Assembly (NCBI GenBank): GCA_030268105.1
Contig: BSDZ01000066.1
Location: forward strand, 1-64,000
Origin: Volvox africanus
Lineage: Eukaryota; Chlorophyta; Chlorophyceae; Chlamydomonadales; Volvocaceae
Reading direction: 5' to 3'
Length of the DNA: 64,000 nt
Made by a program: the position numbers and the translations under genes. The notes under the pieces were generated by a model. The model saw nothing but the letters and a program-made list of their open reading frames with translations. It was not told the DNA's origin and did no database searches. Positions 12,326 to 22,416 of this stretch are shown here, in pieces (position 1 is the stretch's first letter; the number at the start of each line of letters is the position of its first letter).

Positions 12326-13331
12326 AGGTTATTGTGCATCTGGGGCTGATTGGAGGCCTTCGAACGAAGGCGGGAATGGCTACATGTGGTCCGTCTAGGG
12401 TAGGGCGTGACGGGTAGGCAACATCACCGCAGCATAGATGTGGGCGTCAATGCAAAATATTGGGAACGCTTAGTAAAAGCTCATTTTTAATTTCGTATAA
12501 CTTGGTCAGTTCTTTCTTCTGGTCTATTACTTAATGTTCTATATAATTTTGAATTTTGTTCTATTTCTTCTTCATAAGCTTGTTTTGATCTAAAAAACCT
12601 TAACTACATTTTTTTGACAAGATCAAAGGCACAAATGAATGCTTGGGTAAGCAAGACTGCTCAAAGAGCTCGAAAAGGCTAAGGGTCCAACACCATGCAC
12701 CTCCAAACCCAATTTTCCCAGACCCAATTTTAAGGTACACTTCTAACTATCAAGCCAGGGGAACATATTTGTTACAAGACCAGAATGGGTGCAGTGTTGG
12801 ATAAGCCCCTGTGCCCGCAAAAATGACCATTTGCGTTTGTCCCGGAGCAGTCCCAGCTCTGGTTTGTCCCTATGACATTCAGTATAGAAAGCTTTACTTC
12901 GCTCTTTACTTTGTTTGTGGTCATTGGTAATGTGAACTTCTCTTGCATATATAAATGCAACTGACTACGTAAATTCGACATATTTCGAACTCTTATTTAA
13001 CTGTACGAGGCAGCCAAAGCGATCAGCGCCTGGCGGACAGAATCTTTAAAGCTGAAGAACCTCCTTTATTCGATTCTTAAATTCCGCGGCCTGGATAAAG
13101 TGAGCTATCAGTAATATTGGCTATAAATATGTATATATGCTGCGCTGCTTAAATGTAAAATTCTGTGAATTTAGAAGTTTGCTCGCGTGACGTGGGGCAG
13201 CACAACGTGGCGCGGCGCGACATGGTGTGCCAACATCCCGAATCACTCCTCGCGCGCAAATGGATGAGTTTGGGGATGCAAAATAAGCACTCCCAATTAG
13301 TGCAGGCATGCGGCGTGCACGTTCACTTGCC

Positions 13332-13399
<68 letters not shown>

Positions 13400-13463
13400 C
13401 ATATCATTAATCCTCACACGGCATATTTTGTTGCTATTTCCCAGGTTGCATAGATGGAAAGAA
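12326..13463. other. 1.1-kb AT-rich spacer present in U2-U7, absent from U1 (U2 copy)
   Basis: No gene seen. It has an AT-rich stretch (about 12480-12620), a TATA-rich patch near 13120-13140 and the (TG)n tract. The same block sits at matching offsets in U3 to U7. Short ORFs here are either low-complexity (Cys-Val or Thr-His from TG/CA) or unsupported. Confidence 0.8.
13334..13398 (+). repeat. (TG)n microsatellite, 65 nt (U2)
   Basis: Uninterrupted TG dinucleotide tract, the longest of six. Confidence 0.97.
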
Positions 13464-13542
13464 CCATCAGCCTAACGGATATGCGCACCAATGGAGGGGA
13501 GTGGGCCAAATGAAGTGTACATAATTTCTTCAGGGAGTCGTT

Positions 13543-13790
13543 AAATCCCAAGCGTAATTGTTTTGCTGTTGCTTCCTAAACGCGTGAGTGCAGCGGTTGA
13601 TCAAGGAATCGGGGAGGGCCAACCTATCCAAAGTCCACATCTACGAGCAGGCATCTAGGACAGACACATTAAGAGTCCGTTGCTGCAGCTTGCATGGCTT
13701 AAAAGGTTGCAACATATCTACATCAAGCAACCTACCGACATACCGTAAACGTTCGTTCGTCAACCCGCGCGGCCATCTAGGCGGCATATG
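13543..13790 (-). repeat. Inverted copy of the monomer-end segment (U2)
   Basis: The reverse complement aligns with 19025-19290 of the same monomer. The best part covers TAGATGTGGACTTTG, then CAACCGCTGCACTCACGCGT and GAAGCAACAGCAAAACAATT. Read on the minus strand it gives ALPDSLINRCTHAF and KQQQNNYAWD, against DLPGSLVNRCTHAF and KQQQNNYGWD in the sense copy, with indels and a stop upstream. It lies in a 330-bp block (13497-13826) that U1 lacks. Confidence 0.85.
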
Positions 13791-15306
13791 GCCAGTTGTA
13801 ACCATTAAGCTTAGGGTTTAGTCGAGGCAGCGTTCCCATTGGACATTTTTACAGACCAAACACCACATTTCCCAACCGTTCATGAAGTGTGCCATGACAG
13901 TGTGTTCGTACATCCCAATCTTCAAACTGCTATCTCAACTTCCAAACGTTCATCTCCTTGTTCCGTCTTCAAGTAGACCGACACAACTCTTGTCCTGCGG
14001 GCCCTGAACCCACCACCGCTGTACAACAACAGGCCACAACTTCCGCCGAATAATTTCTGAAATAATTCTCAAAGCAGGCTCATGCCAAGCGCAAGTTCCA
14101 ATGATGGTGTTTTCCCCCTAGATGTAGGATCTATCTGGATGGTTGCAACCTATCTACATCATCTGGATGAAGTGCAACCATTGACCATTGAATTAGTGTG
14201 GCAGTGTGCCCTAAGCACAACGTGTCCCCCTGGAGTCATAATCAGAGTGTCTCGGGACAAAAAACACGTCGTGTTTGTTGGATTGTTTCGTGTCAAAATT
14301 TGGTTGCGTGGTGAATTTGTTATGCCCCAATCTATTATGCGTTATTTAGCTCGCCAGACGGGCTGCATGTGCGGGGATGGTGTGAATGGGTGCGGCAGGT
14401 GTCAGGTGACCGGGCAGAAGGGCTACGGACCAAGGGGAGGCAGTAGACGGAGGTGTTGGACGAAGCCATAACAGGTCTCAGCTAGGGTGGGGCGCAAAGC
14501 TCCAACGAACGGGTGGGCATCGCGAAGGTGACTGGTTGCCAGAGCGAGGTTCTGAGCGAGATCTATCCCGGGTGTTCATCGCGTTGGAGTAATGTAATTT
14601 ACATCGAGCATCATGCCGGCGCCATGCATGCGCGGAAGGCAGTATGTATTGGCAAGCAGTGTTCTTCCCCGGGGCAGTAACCCTAAGCCTTCCAAAGGAA
14701 CCTACAAAACATATGTGTATTCTATTCTGTGTCCTGTATTATGTCTACAGTAATGTGATTATAGTTCATATACTTCCATGTACATGTGCGACTTCGTATC
14801 AAGTTTGCTTCGGAATTGTGGTTCTCAGAAAGCCAGGAGGTGGTTTGCCCTTTTCAGATGCAGTAATAGACCCTGTCATTTCCCATGTTTCAGTTATTAA
14901 AAAGAGGTTCAACTTCGCGTCGTCCTCAGATGCTACTGGCCGTGATTCCAGCTTAGTACTGAATGCACATAACTTCCCTGTGCCATCATGACCGTGGATT
15001 GATTGAAAGCTTTCCGTAAGCAACGAAATACCTCAAAATTTCTCACAGATGTAAGGAAGCCCCTGGCAGGGCAGATTATGATGGAGGTACACTCTCCGCC
15101 GTACTTTCATCAAACTTTTGCTACTTAGGCCGTTCAGTGCGCATTTTCTCACTACAGCGTTTTAAATGCAACGTTGTTTACTGCTACCTGCTCTGCACAC
15201 TCTATCTCTATCCAACTTGACTTTCAACATACGCACACCGCAGCCTTAAGCTGCAAGCACACCTGGTCTTTGGATAGGCTTGCTTGTTTGCGTGGATTCG
15301 GATACC

Positions 15307-16818
15307 ATGAGCTGTGTCGCTAGGCCCGTCCTAAAAGCCATGCTCAGTGGAATCTTCTACCTGGCGCGGACATGCTTCGAGGTCTTCTACCCAAGGTACG
15401 CTCGAGCCTTTTCCAACTTTCGTGGCTGACTCCACCGATGTCTTTGCTAAGCTTAATTAAAAATTAACTATATGGGCAGCTTTCCTTGCGTTGTAGCTGT
15501 TTGTGATTGGGATGCCGCCGCCGCCTCACGGTCAAGGTCAAAGCCTGAACCATTTTAAGTCACAGAAAATTAATTTTTCGCCCATTGCCGCAGGACCATA
15601 TTTCTCTCTTCGACCGCGGTGCATCTGCAGCCGAAGGTGCTGTGCTGGCAACTTAGGTTGCCGTCCATGCAGCAAATATCTGGCTGGATTATGGGTTCTC
15701 AGACAGTCGTTCCTATGGAGATACCCAACGAGGCAGACGTCAGTGAGCCTGACCATGAAGTTCAGCCCTGGAAAAATAGGACCAAAAGTGATGGCTTTGA
15801 CTATGAGGTGTCTGTGTTCCAACACCAGGATGCGCAGAGCATCAAGAGCAAAATCGACCACGAGGTGCCAGTGGTCCATATCGGCAATTATGAGAGTGAG
15901 GTTAACTACGAGAGGCACATGGCCGAAAGCGGAGATACCCAAAGTGTGGATAACGTGGTGTGCCACGAGAGGGACGTGGCCGAAAGCGGAGATACCCAAA
16001 GTGCAGATAATGTGGTGTGCCACGAGAGGGACGTGGCTGAAAGCGGAGATACCCAAAGTGCGGATAATGTGGTGTGCCACGAGAGGGACGTGGCCGAAAC
16101 CGGAGATACCCAAAGTGCGGATAACGTGGTGTGCCACGAGAGGGACGTGGCCGAAAGCGGAGATACCCAAAGTGCGGATAATTTGGTGTGCCACGAGAGG
16201 GACGTGGCCGAAAGTGGAGATACCCAAAGTGCGGATAACGTGGTGTGCCACGAGAGGGACGTGGCCGAAAGCGGAGATACCCAAAGTGCGGATAATGTGG
16301 TGTGCCACGAGAGGGACGTGGCCGAAAGCAGAGATACCCAAAGTGCGGATAACGTGGTGTGCCACGAGAGGCACGTGGCCGAAAGCGGAGATACCCAAAG
16401 TGCGGAGAATGTGGTGTGCCACGAGAGGGACGTGGCCGAAAGCGGAGATACCCAAAGTGCGGAGAATGTGGTGTGCCACGAGAGGGACGTGGCCGAAAGC
16501 GGAGATACCCAAAGTGCAGATAACGGGTTGGGCCACGTGAGCCATGTCGTCATACCCACTGAGGGGCTTACAAATGCGGATGTGGTTGAGTGGGTGATCA
16601 CATTTAGCAAACTGGAAGATGAGGCACTTGGCGACCGTCTCATCTTCCAGCTTGCTCCGGAAAAGTTCAAAACCCAGGGACGGAAGGCTGTGTACGACAG
16701 GCTCAGGTGGCAGGTGAACCCACACCGTCACCTGCTCGGTGGGCAACACAGGGTGTTGGCCTTCAAAGCCTTCGAACACTTGCAAGTCGCATATAGCAGA
16801 CTTGAGAACAACAACTAG
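15307..16818 (+). CDS. Two-exon gene candidate with 19-residue acidic repeats (U2, longest intact copy)
   Basis: Exon 1 at 15307-15395 starts MSCVARPVLKAMLSGIFYLA, a mildly hydrophobic N-terminus, and ends at the good donor AAG/GTACGC. Joined to the acceptor CTTAG at 15655-15656 it stays in frame, giving about 416 residues. The order is N-terminal part (PNEADVSEPDHEVQPWKNR), 11 blocks of VVCHERDVAESGDTQSADN, then a unique C-terminal part of about 90 residues (TNADVVEWVITFSKLEDEAL, LIFQLAPEKFKTQGRKAVYD, ending RLENNN). Most differences between blocks are silent (AAC/AAT, AGC/AGT, GCG/GCA) or Asp/Glu, which favours this frame over the open frames on the other strand. No known family is recognised. 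The splice model is inferred; other AG acceptors exist at 15630, 15672 and 15702. A downstream GTAAGT to CGCAG intron (16919-17017) may lie in the 3' UTR. Confidence 0.5.
15909..16524 (+). repeat. 57-bp coding minisatellite, 11 blocks (U2)
   Basis: Eleven blocks in phase with the codons (57 = 3 x 19). Private variants include TQSVDN, AETGD and RHVAE. Confidence 0.96.
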
Positions 16819-17118
16819 ATGCGCATGCCGACGGAATATGATGAGCGAGGGGTGGAGCAAGGGAAACAAAGGGGGGATTGCATGCATCTTATCAGGGCTT
16901 AATGTTAGTCATCAGAAGGTAAGTGTGGGACTTGGCCTGCCTGTTTTATTGTGTCGCTCAGTTCTTACGATAATAATTAGACATGTCCTTACTGACTAAC
17001 AAACCCTTTCCACGCAGATTTAATGCCCTGGTGTGGACTGGTCGGGGGCTCTGCCTCCAGGGCGGCTGTGGCTGGGACGTATTGTCCTTTGCTTGTGTAA
17101 CGAGTGGCAAAAAGAAGC

Positions 17119-17272
17119 GGGCTTTCGCCGCCGGAGCGGCTTTGGCTGCGACAAAAGGGGGGCCTTAGCCGCTGGAGCGGCTTTGGCTGGAACAAAGGGG
17201 GGGCCTTAGCCGCTGGAGCGGCTTTGGCTGGGACAAAGGGGGGGCCTTAGCCGCCGGAGTGGCTTTGGCCGG
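17119..17272 (+). repeat. 41-bp palindromic minisatellite, 4 copies (U2)
   Basis: One copy more than in other monomers; the second copy has GGAACAAA in place of GGGACAAA. Confidence 0.9.
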
Positions 17273-17325
17273 GACGTCTTGATTGTCCCTGTTTGTGCAA
17301 TGGAGGAGTAATGGGTGCGAGGTAA

Positions 17326-17958
17326 AGAAACCCCACCACATGGAGGGTTACGACCCCAGAAACACGCGATCCAGGATCCTTGGGAGATTCCTTGGGCACT
17401 TTGCCTGTCCCTGGAACGAAACATGTATATGGGGCATTGAATTCATATTCGGTGTCTTTCGATACCACCCTGAATTGGGCAGACTCTGATACCTATGTTT
17501 TGTACTATATCGTGATTGGTACTTTCATAATTCTGTTTGTGTTAGTGTGTAGGATAGGGGGGTACATCACCCGTGGCCACTAACCTGGCAGTCCCTACCT
17601 TCCCCGGTGTTTCGGGGCACCCTCATCCAGTCTCCCATGCCGACTTCTCCGAAATCAGTGGTTTTCCCAGGTTCAGCACCCACCACCAGCACCCACCACC
17701 AGCATGTTTGTGTTTCATGTAAGTTTCTTAACCACACACACCCTGAGCTCAGACCCTCGTCAATAATTCCATATTTGCTGCGTAGCCCCTACAGTGTGAC
17801 AAGATGTCATTATGTTTCAGTTTTCTGCGCCCTTCCTGTCTGAGTACACGCCTACACAATTAACGGATACGGCAAGATGTTTACACAGCTCTAGTAGCTC
17901 GGTAATGCAGTCAACACAGCTGCATGGTTCACATGCTCGTCATCAATATATCACGTGA
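17326..17958 (+). pseudogene. Membrane-protein exons, U2 copy interrupted by insertion
   Basis: The same two exons, but a 161-bp insertion after 17543 breaks the membrane segment after FIILFVL and runs into a stop within the insert. Residues Ala and Asp of GASLDT are Asp and Gly here. The second exon (17821-17955) is intact. Confidence 0.45.
17544..17704. mobile_element. 161-bp insertion with 10-bp flanking direct repeat (U2 only)
   Basis: The sequence TGTTTGTGTT occurs once at this site in the other monomers, but in U2 it flanks a 161-bp segment on both sides (17534-17543 and 17705-17714). This is the expected mark of a target-site duplication. The insert starts AGTGTGTAGGATAGGGG and ends with two copies of CACCCACCACCAG. 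No inverted terminal repeats, poly-A tail or coding capacity are seen. It could be a short non-autonomous element such as a SINE fragment; the family is not recognised. Confidence 0.7.
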
Positions 17959-19024
17959 AGGGGTATAAACACATACCCATAGGCCATACCAACGGCGGGG
18001 TGAGGCTTATCAAACTAGTTTCCAAACAGTGAACGTGAACGTATCATACACAAACATACACACACATTCAGCCCGCAGCCCCTCCACAACTTAGATATGC
18101 ATGAAGGCACGAGCACGCACCAGCCATCAGGCGTACAATGTCGTGGATGTCACTGTTCCCATGCCGTGGCATCCTCTACCAGCCGTATGTGAATACGTCC
18201 TGATCAATGTATAAATAGACACGGCCATCCGGCCTCATACACACGTAGTCTAATGCCCAACATGCATTTATTTGAACGGTTCATCTCCGGCTACCCATAG
18301 CTCGTTGTGCATACAGCGCATATACAATGAATAAAACTGCATAATCAACGACACAGCAAGCTCCATACGCTTCACAAGTGCGCTGGGTGCATGGATCGCG
18401 CCGGATCCATGGTGTCGGACAAAGAGGCTCCTGGCAAGCGCCCATATGGCTGAGCCCCAACTGATTGCGCCCCAGCTGCTGCCCGCCGCGCGTCAACGCC
18501 CCCACACGCACAGTTCTCTCGTGGCATCTCCCTTCCACGCGCTTATCTTCCATTGAAACGTGTTCGATAATAAGTCTGTTTGAAGGAAAATCAAAGGCAT
18601 CGAAGCGTGAAAGAGCATGCGCCAAGGCCTGATACACACGTAGTCTAATGCTCAACGACACGCATGAGTCCACGCAGTTGCTTTCTGCCTGTCCATAGCT
18701 GGTGTGCTAACATACAGCGCAGAAGTGATTCATTGTATATGTCTGCAAAACCAACACCAGAGCAAGCTCCATCCGCATCGGGAATCCACCCTGCCACATG
18801 TACGGGCATGCTGAAACCTTAGCCTCTGCACATGTGTGACCAACCAGATGTACATAACCCACACACACGCCCTTGCCTGTGTTCATGCTAGCTTCGAATC
18901 TATAGCGTATCTGAACGACAAGTATTCAAACTGGCTCAATCGTTCCATTGGATTATTTTCGCCCGTACAATTGTGATGCTGATTGCTAGGAATTAATTCC
19001 TGAGGCACCCGGTCGAGGCAACAA

Positions 19025-19290
19025 ATGGGTAGGCATATGGATGCCGCCTTTAAGTCGCACGAGAGGACAGAAACAGGATGTTGGAAAGGTAGAAACGAGA
19101 AATTTGAGATATGTTGTAACCTTTCATACCATGCAAGTTGCAGCACGGACTATAAATGTGTGTATTCTAGGTGCCTGCTGGTAGATGTGGACTTTGATAA
19201 GTTCGACCTCCCTGGTTCCTTGGTCAACCGCTGCACTCACGCGTTTATGAAGCAACAGCAAAACAATTACGGTTGGGATTGAACAATTGC
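19025..19290 (+). repeat. Sense arm of the inverted pair, 85-residue exon-like frame (U2)
   Basis: An 85-codon frame ends DLPGSLVNRCTHAF, KQQQNNYGWD, stop. It is Cys-rich in the middle (ICCNLSYHASC). The family is not recognised. The C-terminal part is the best-preserved piece between the two arms, so the ancestor may have been coding. A possible exon remnant, not a complete gene. Confidence 0.7.
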
Positions 19291-20050
19291 CCGAAAGATC
19301 ATATACACTTAACCATTATTTAATTCTCACAAGTATGCAAATGCAATCAAATCGTTGGTTTGGGAGCTTCGACAGTCTTGTCAGTTCACCGTTGATCCAT
19401 CGCGCTTCCGACGTGACAGCTTCACCGATTGGGCTTGCTCGTAAGAGCATCGAACAATTTTATTTGCCTTTTTGTCTCGAACTTGTTTTCTTTAGTTCCC
19501 TGAATCAAGAATTGTGTGCAAGTGCCAGGCGTTTCCATAGTTACCATTGCAGGAAGTCAGACGCGGCAGACAAGTTCAGCTCCGTGCTACAATGCAGCGG
19601 TCGGGCGGAAGGCGGCAAGTGTAGGGTGATAGGCGCTACATGAAGAAAACATGAGTCCCCTCTCGTCCCTCACCTTTGTTCTACCCTTTTGTTCAATAAC
19701 GGCAACAGCCCCCAAGCCAACCAACGTCATGCTTTGCATGAAATGAGCATATCTTGAAATACTTCTTCCGTCGAGTAAAGAATTTCCACGTAAGAATTTC
19801 CGTCAAATAAATCGTTTAATCCAAAGAAATTTCAAAGGAAGCGATTTCTAAATGTAATGCTGTATCTGGGTATCATCACATATTCGGCATCTGTAGCACG
19901 GCGTCCAAACTCTATCCTTATCCTTGTAGATGATGTAGATTAATCTCAGTACCGGCGACGAAACGGCTTTTGCGAGACCGAGGTAAGGGCATCGTAACCG
20001 GACCATCAATCATTTGGCGACGTGCGACTTTCGTGCACGACGACGCGACC

Positions 20051-22416
20051 AGGAATGTTCAGAAATTTTCTTGAATCATAGATGTTGTTCAAGATTCTTT
20101 GAGCTGGTAAGTAAAAATGGTTGGTTGTTGGAAGTTGGTAATCTTCCTGTCAGTTCCTGCAGGCATCGGTTCCTTATTCGGTTATGTCCCGATGTTGCTG
20201 CAAACCAGGTGTCACCTTTACGAACCATTTCGTCACTACTCCCATCTGCTGCCCTTCCCGGGTCAGCCTCCAACGCGGCCAGCTGAGTCCCAATACCAAT
20301 TTCACAGACGTGCTCGGACCACACGGTACGTCAAGTTTTAAATGACAGGTTCCACCCTGCCGTCCCCGACTAGCCTGGATACGATCGTAAGCCTCAGACG
20401 GTAATACCCGATCTCCCCCGATGGAAGAAGTATTCCTGGGTGGACGGGTGGCTTCGAAGCCACATTGCGACGTGCGGCCCCTTGTCATTACCGTCAGTCA
20501 GGTTAATTGGCGGAGCGAACATGGACCCGGGTTTTGGTGTAGGTCATGCTCCGGAACCAGACATATTTAAGAGTTTCTCATTACCACCTTTTTCTAAGCA
20601 CAGATTTACATTTATGAGCGAGACAGGAGACAAGGAAAGGCCGCCCCAATGGCCATTGATGACAACCCCTCTCCCGGAGGTGGACGGATGACTGTCATTT
20701 GACCCAACAGCAACTGAAACCCGCCAGCCCTCCGCGCTCCGCGGCTCTGCATCCCTTCAACTCTAGGCACTATCATCCTTCCTAGTCAACCTTCCTGTTC
20801 TCACCGCAGACCCCTCCCCTTTCTGGGCCGTCCACAAAGCGAGTTCGTTCTGTCCTTCCGTTCTTCCATTCATTCTTTTGCCACCCCAAGGGGTTCGCCG
20901 TCTGGCCGCGGAAACCATTTTTCCACAAATTAAATTCGTCATCCCCGAGGCCCTGGCCCGCGAACCCACAACCCCTTCCTCACATACAGGAGGTTCTGCA
21001 AAATTCCGTGCGCTGGATTTGGATCGCGAGTGGCTCCCCACCTGGCTGCAGAAAGCTGGGTACACCACGCTATACACAGGTGAATGCGGGGGGAGGGGGC
21101 AAGCACTCATACATTAACTTTTGCTTGCATCTACCAACGTCTCTCGCAGCACCTCTTCGCTGTCGCCAACAACACCGATAGTATACATCATCACGGTTCC
21201 CATCGCTCTTCTTTCTACGATTATGCACGGCCTTGGCGGCTACTTAGCTTACGCCCCGATTGATTCCACATTCCCTACCGGGGACGACGCCAGCCACCAT
21301 CCAAACGCGTAGGCCTTATTTACTTGCGGCCTGACACTGTGGGAGGAGCTGAGTGGAGCGGCACTGCCACGACCGCCCAGAATGACCCGGGGGTTAGTGG
21401 GAAGCCAGCGTGGCTGCGGGCGCGAGACCCCCTCACGGCCGCAAATGTGACCTTCTTAGAGGAGATCCACCGAGTGCCGCTGAGGTGCATGCGAGCTGTG
21501 GATGAGAGATGGTCGTGGCGTTAGGTGGGAGGGGCGTGGGTGGGGTGGGGATAGGTGTATAATAATATAGATTATAGATTGTAGATTTCGTATCATCGCC
21601 CCCTCCTTCCTTTAACATGAGGCAACCACTGCCACCAGAACCAGGCCCTCCGTCGTCCTTGCCATAAATCCTTGCACGCACCTTTCTGTTGCATCTTTAA
21701 CCCTGCCTCCCCCGCCTAAAATCGTAGTCCCAACCTCCGTCCGCCTGTCCTTTGCCCTCCTAGCCTAATACTCAAGAACCCTTATCCTTTTGTGGCAGAA
21801 ATCCCTGGACTTCACCCCTCCACCCGTCGTCCCTGGCCTCAGGGCCCGGGTCTGGCTGCCGGCTCCAAGGTGGTTACCACGACGCAGCACATTGACATTG
21901 CCCCCACCGTGTTAGTGCTGGCCGGTGAGTAGGGAGTGGGGCTCATGGGGCGGGGCTCAGAGGGCATGCTAAGCCATGGACCCGTGGGTCTCAGCAATCC
22001 AGGTGCTTACTAGGGTGCACCGGGAAGGATGGATGGAAGGAAGATGATAAGAGACCTGGTATTCCACTTTGGGAGGAGCAAACTTACTACTCGTGTCCTA
22101 TCGGGTTAGGCGTCCGAGCTAGCCCTGGCCCTGGCCCTGGCCCTGGCCCTGGCCCTGGCCCTGATTATCTGGTGACTTGTTACGACAGATCAAATCTTTT
22201 TATGTCCTACCGTTGTACAAATGATAAAACCCTTAGGCTTATGCGCGGCCCTGCACGGATATACGGCTGCAGGGGCTTCACACCGATGGCAGCGTCTCGG
22301 ATCTGTGGGATGCCATGGACGAGCAGTACGATGATATGTACTATGCAATACCGGGCTTTCCTTTCGGCCGTTGTCTGCCATATTAGGACCTGGAAAACGA
22401 ATGGTCGTTATTTCGC
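20051..22416 (+). pseudogene. Decayed intron-containing sulfatase (arylsulfatase-like), U3 reference copy
   Basis: Relic of a secreted-type sulfatase, a family that hydrolyses sulfate esters using a formylglycine made from Cys in C-x-P-x-R. The exon at 20163-20325 reads ASVPYSVMSRCCCKPGVTF and then TNHFVTTPICCPSRVSLQ, so the active-site signature CCPSR is intact, and it ends NFTDVLGPHG at a GTACGT donor in phase 1. The next exon, 20990-21079, joins in phase and reads EWLPTWLQKAGYTTLY, the usual sulfatase continuation. Later pieces: 21381-21524 (GKPAWLRARDPLTAANVTF, then VDE), 21799-21924 (TTTQHIDIAPTVLVLAG) and about 22260-22416 (HTDGSVSDLWDAMDEQYDDM). Upstream, RNVQKF, a stop, then IIDVVQD looks like a worn metal-binding DDQD exon. 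Breaks: a 2-bp frameshift after VDE near 21507, stop TAG at 22384, no Ser-Asp-Asn-Gly exon found, and a garbled region at 21148-21310. Family assignment is firm; loss of function is inferred from these breaks. Confidence 0.85.
22122..22163 (+). repeat. CCCTGG hexamer array, 7 copies (U3)
   Basis: Seven perfect units, the count shared only with U4. Confidence 0.95.

Larger units (their letters stand above)
9047..19635 (+). repeat. Macrosatellite monomer U2 (longest copy)
   Basis: Second monomer, 10589 bp. It is longest because it has 11 blocks of the 57-bp minisatellite, 4 copies of the 41-bp repeat and a private 161-bp insertion at 17544. Gene-free stretches: 12326-13463 is an AT-rich spacer with a (TG)n tract; 17959-19020 holds the same diverged direct duplication as in U1 (10590 bp further on); 19290-19635 shows nothing recognisable. 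Confidence 0.97.

Noticed and set aside
13165..13410. ORFs with Cys-Val or Thr-His runs
   Set aside because: They are translations of the TG/CA microsatellite.
15503..16540. Second plus-strand frame over the same array (RGTWPKAEIPKV repeats)
   Set aside because: Same cause: multiple-of-three repeat length. It ends soon after the array and does not read the unique C-terminal part.
15538..16887. Long minus-strand open frame of 449 residues across the 57-bp array (FGHVPLVAHH repeats), with shorter versions in U3 to U5
   Set aside because: A repeat of 57 bp keeps any stop-free frame open on both strands. Changes that are silent in the plus frame (AAC/AAT, AGC/AGT, GCG/GCA) alter residues in this one (Val/Ile, Ala/Thr, Arg/Cys), so the plus frame is the better candidate. 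Not fully excluded, since some changes are silent in both.
18281..18673. Minus-strand 130-residue ORF kept open in all six full monomers
   Set aside because: All differences I can see between copies change the residue (Asn/Asp at position 2, Met/Leu, Asp/Asn, Arg/Gly). That is not what purifying selection would leave; openness reflects recent homogenisation.
19287..19643. 118-residue ORF in the monomer tail (all monomers)
   Set aside because: It starts at TTG, has no recognisable motif or splice partner, and runs across the point where monomer copies abut; no support beyond being open.
22122..22163. CCCTGG array as an interstitial telomere
   Set aside because: It does not match known telomere repeats and lies inside a gene relic in every monomer; it is a simple microsatellite.
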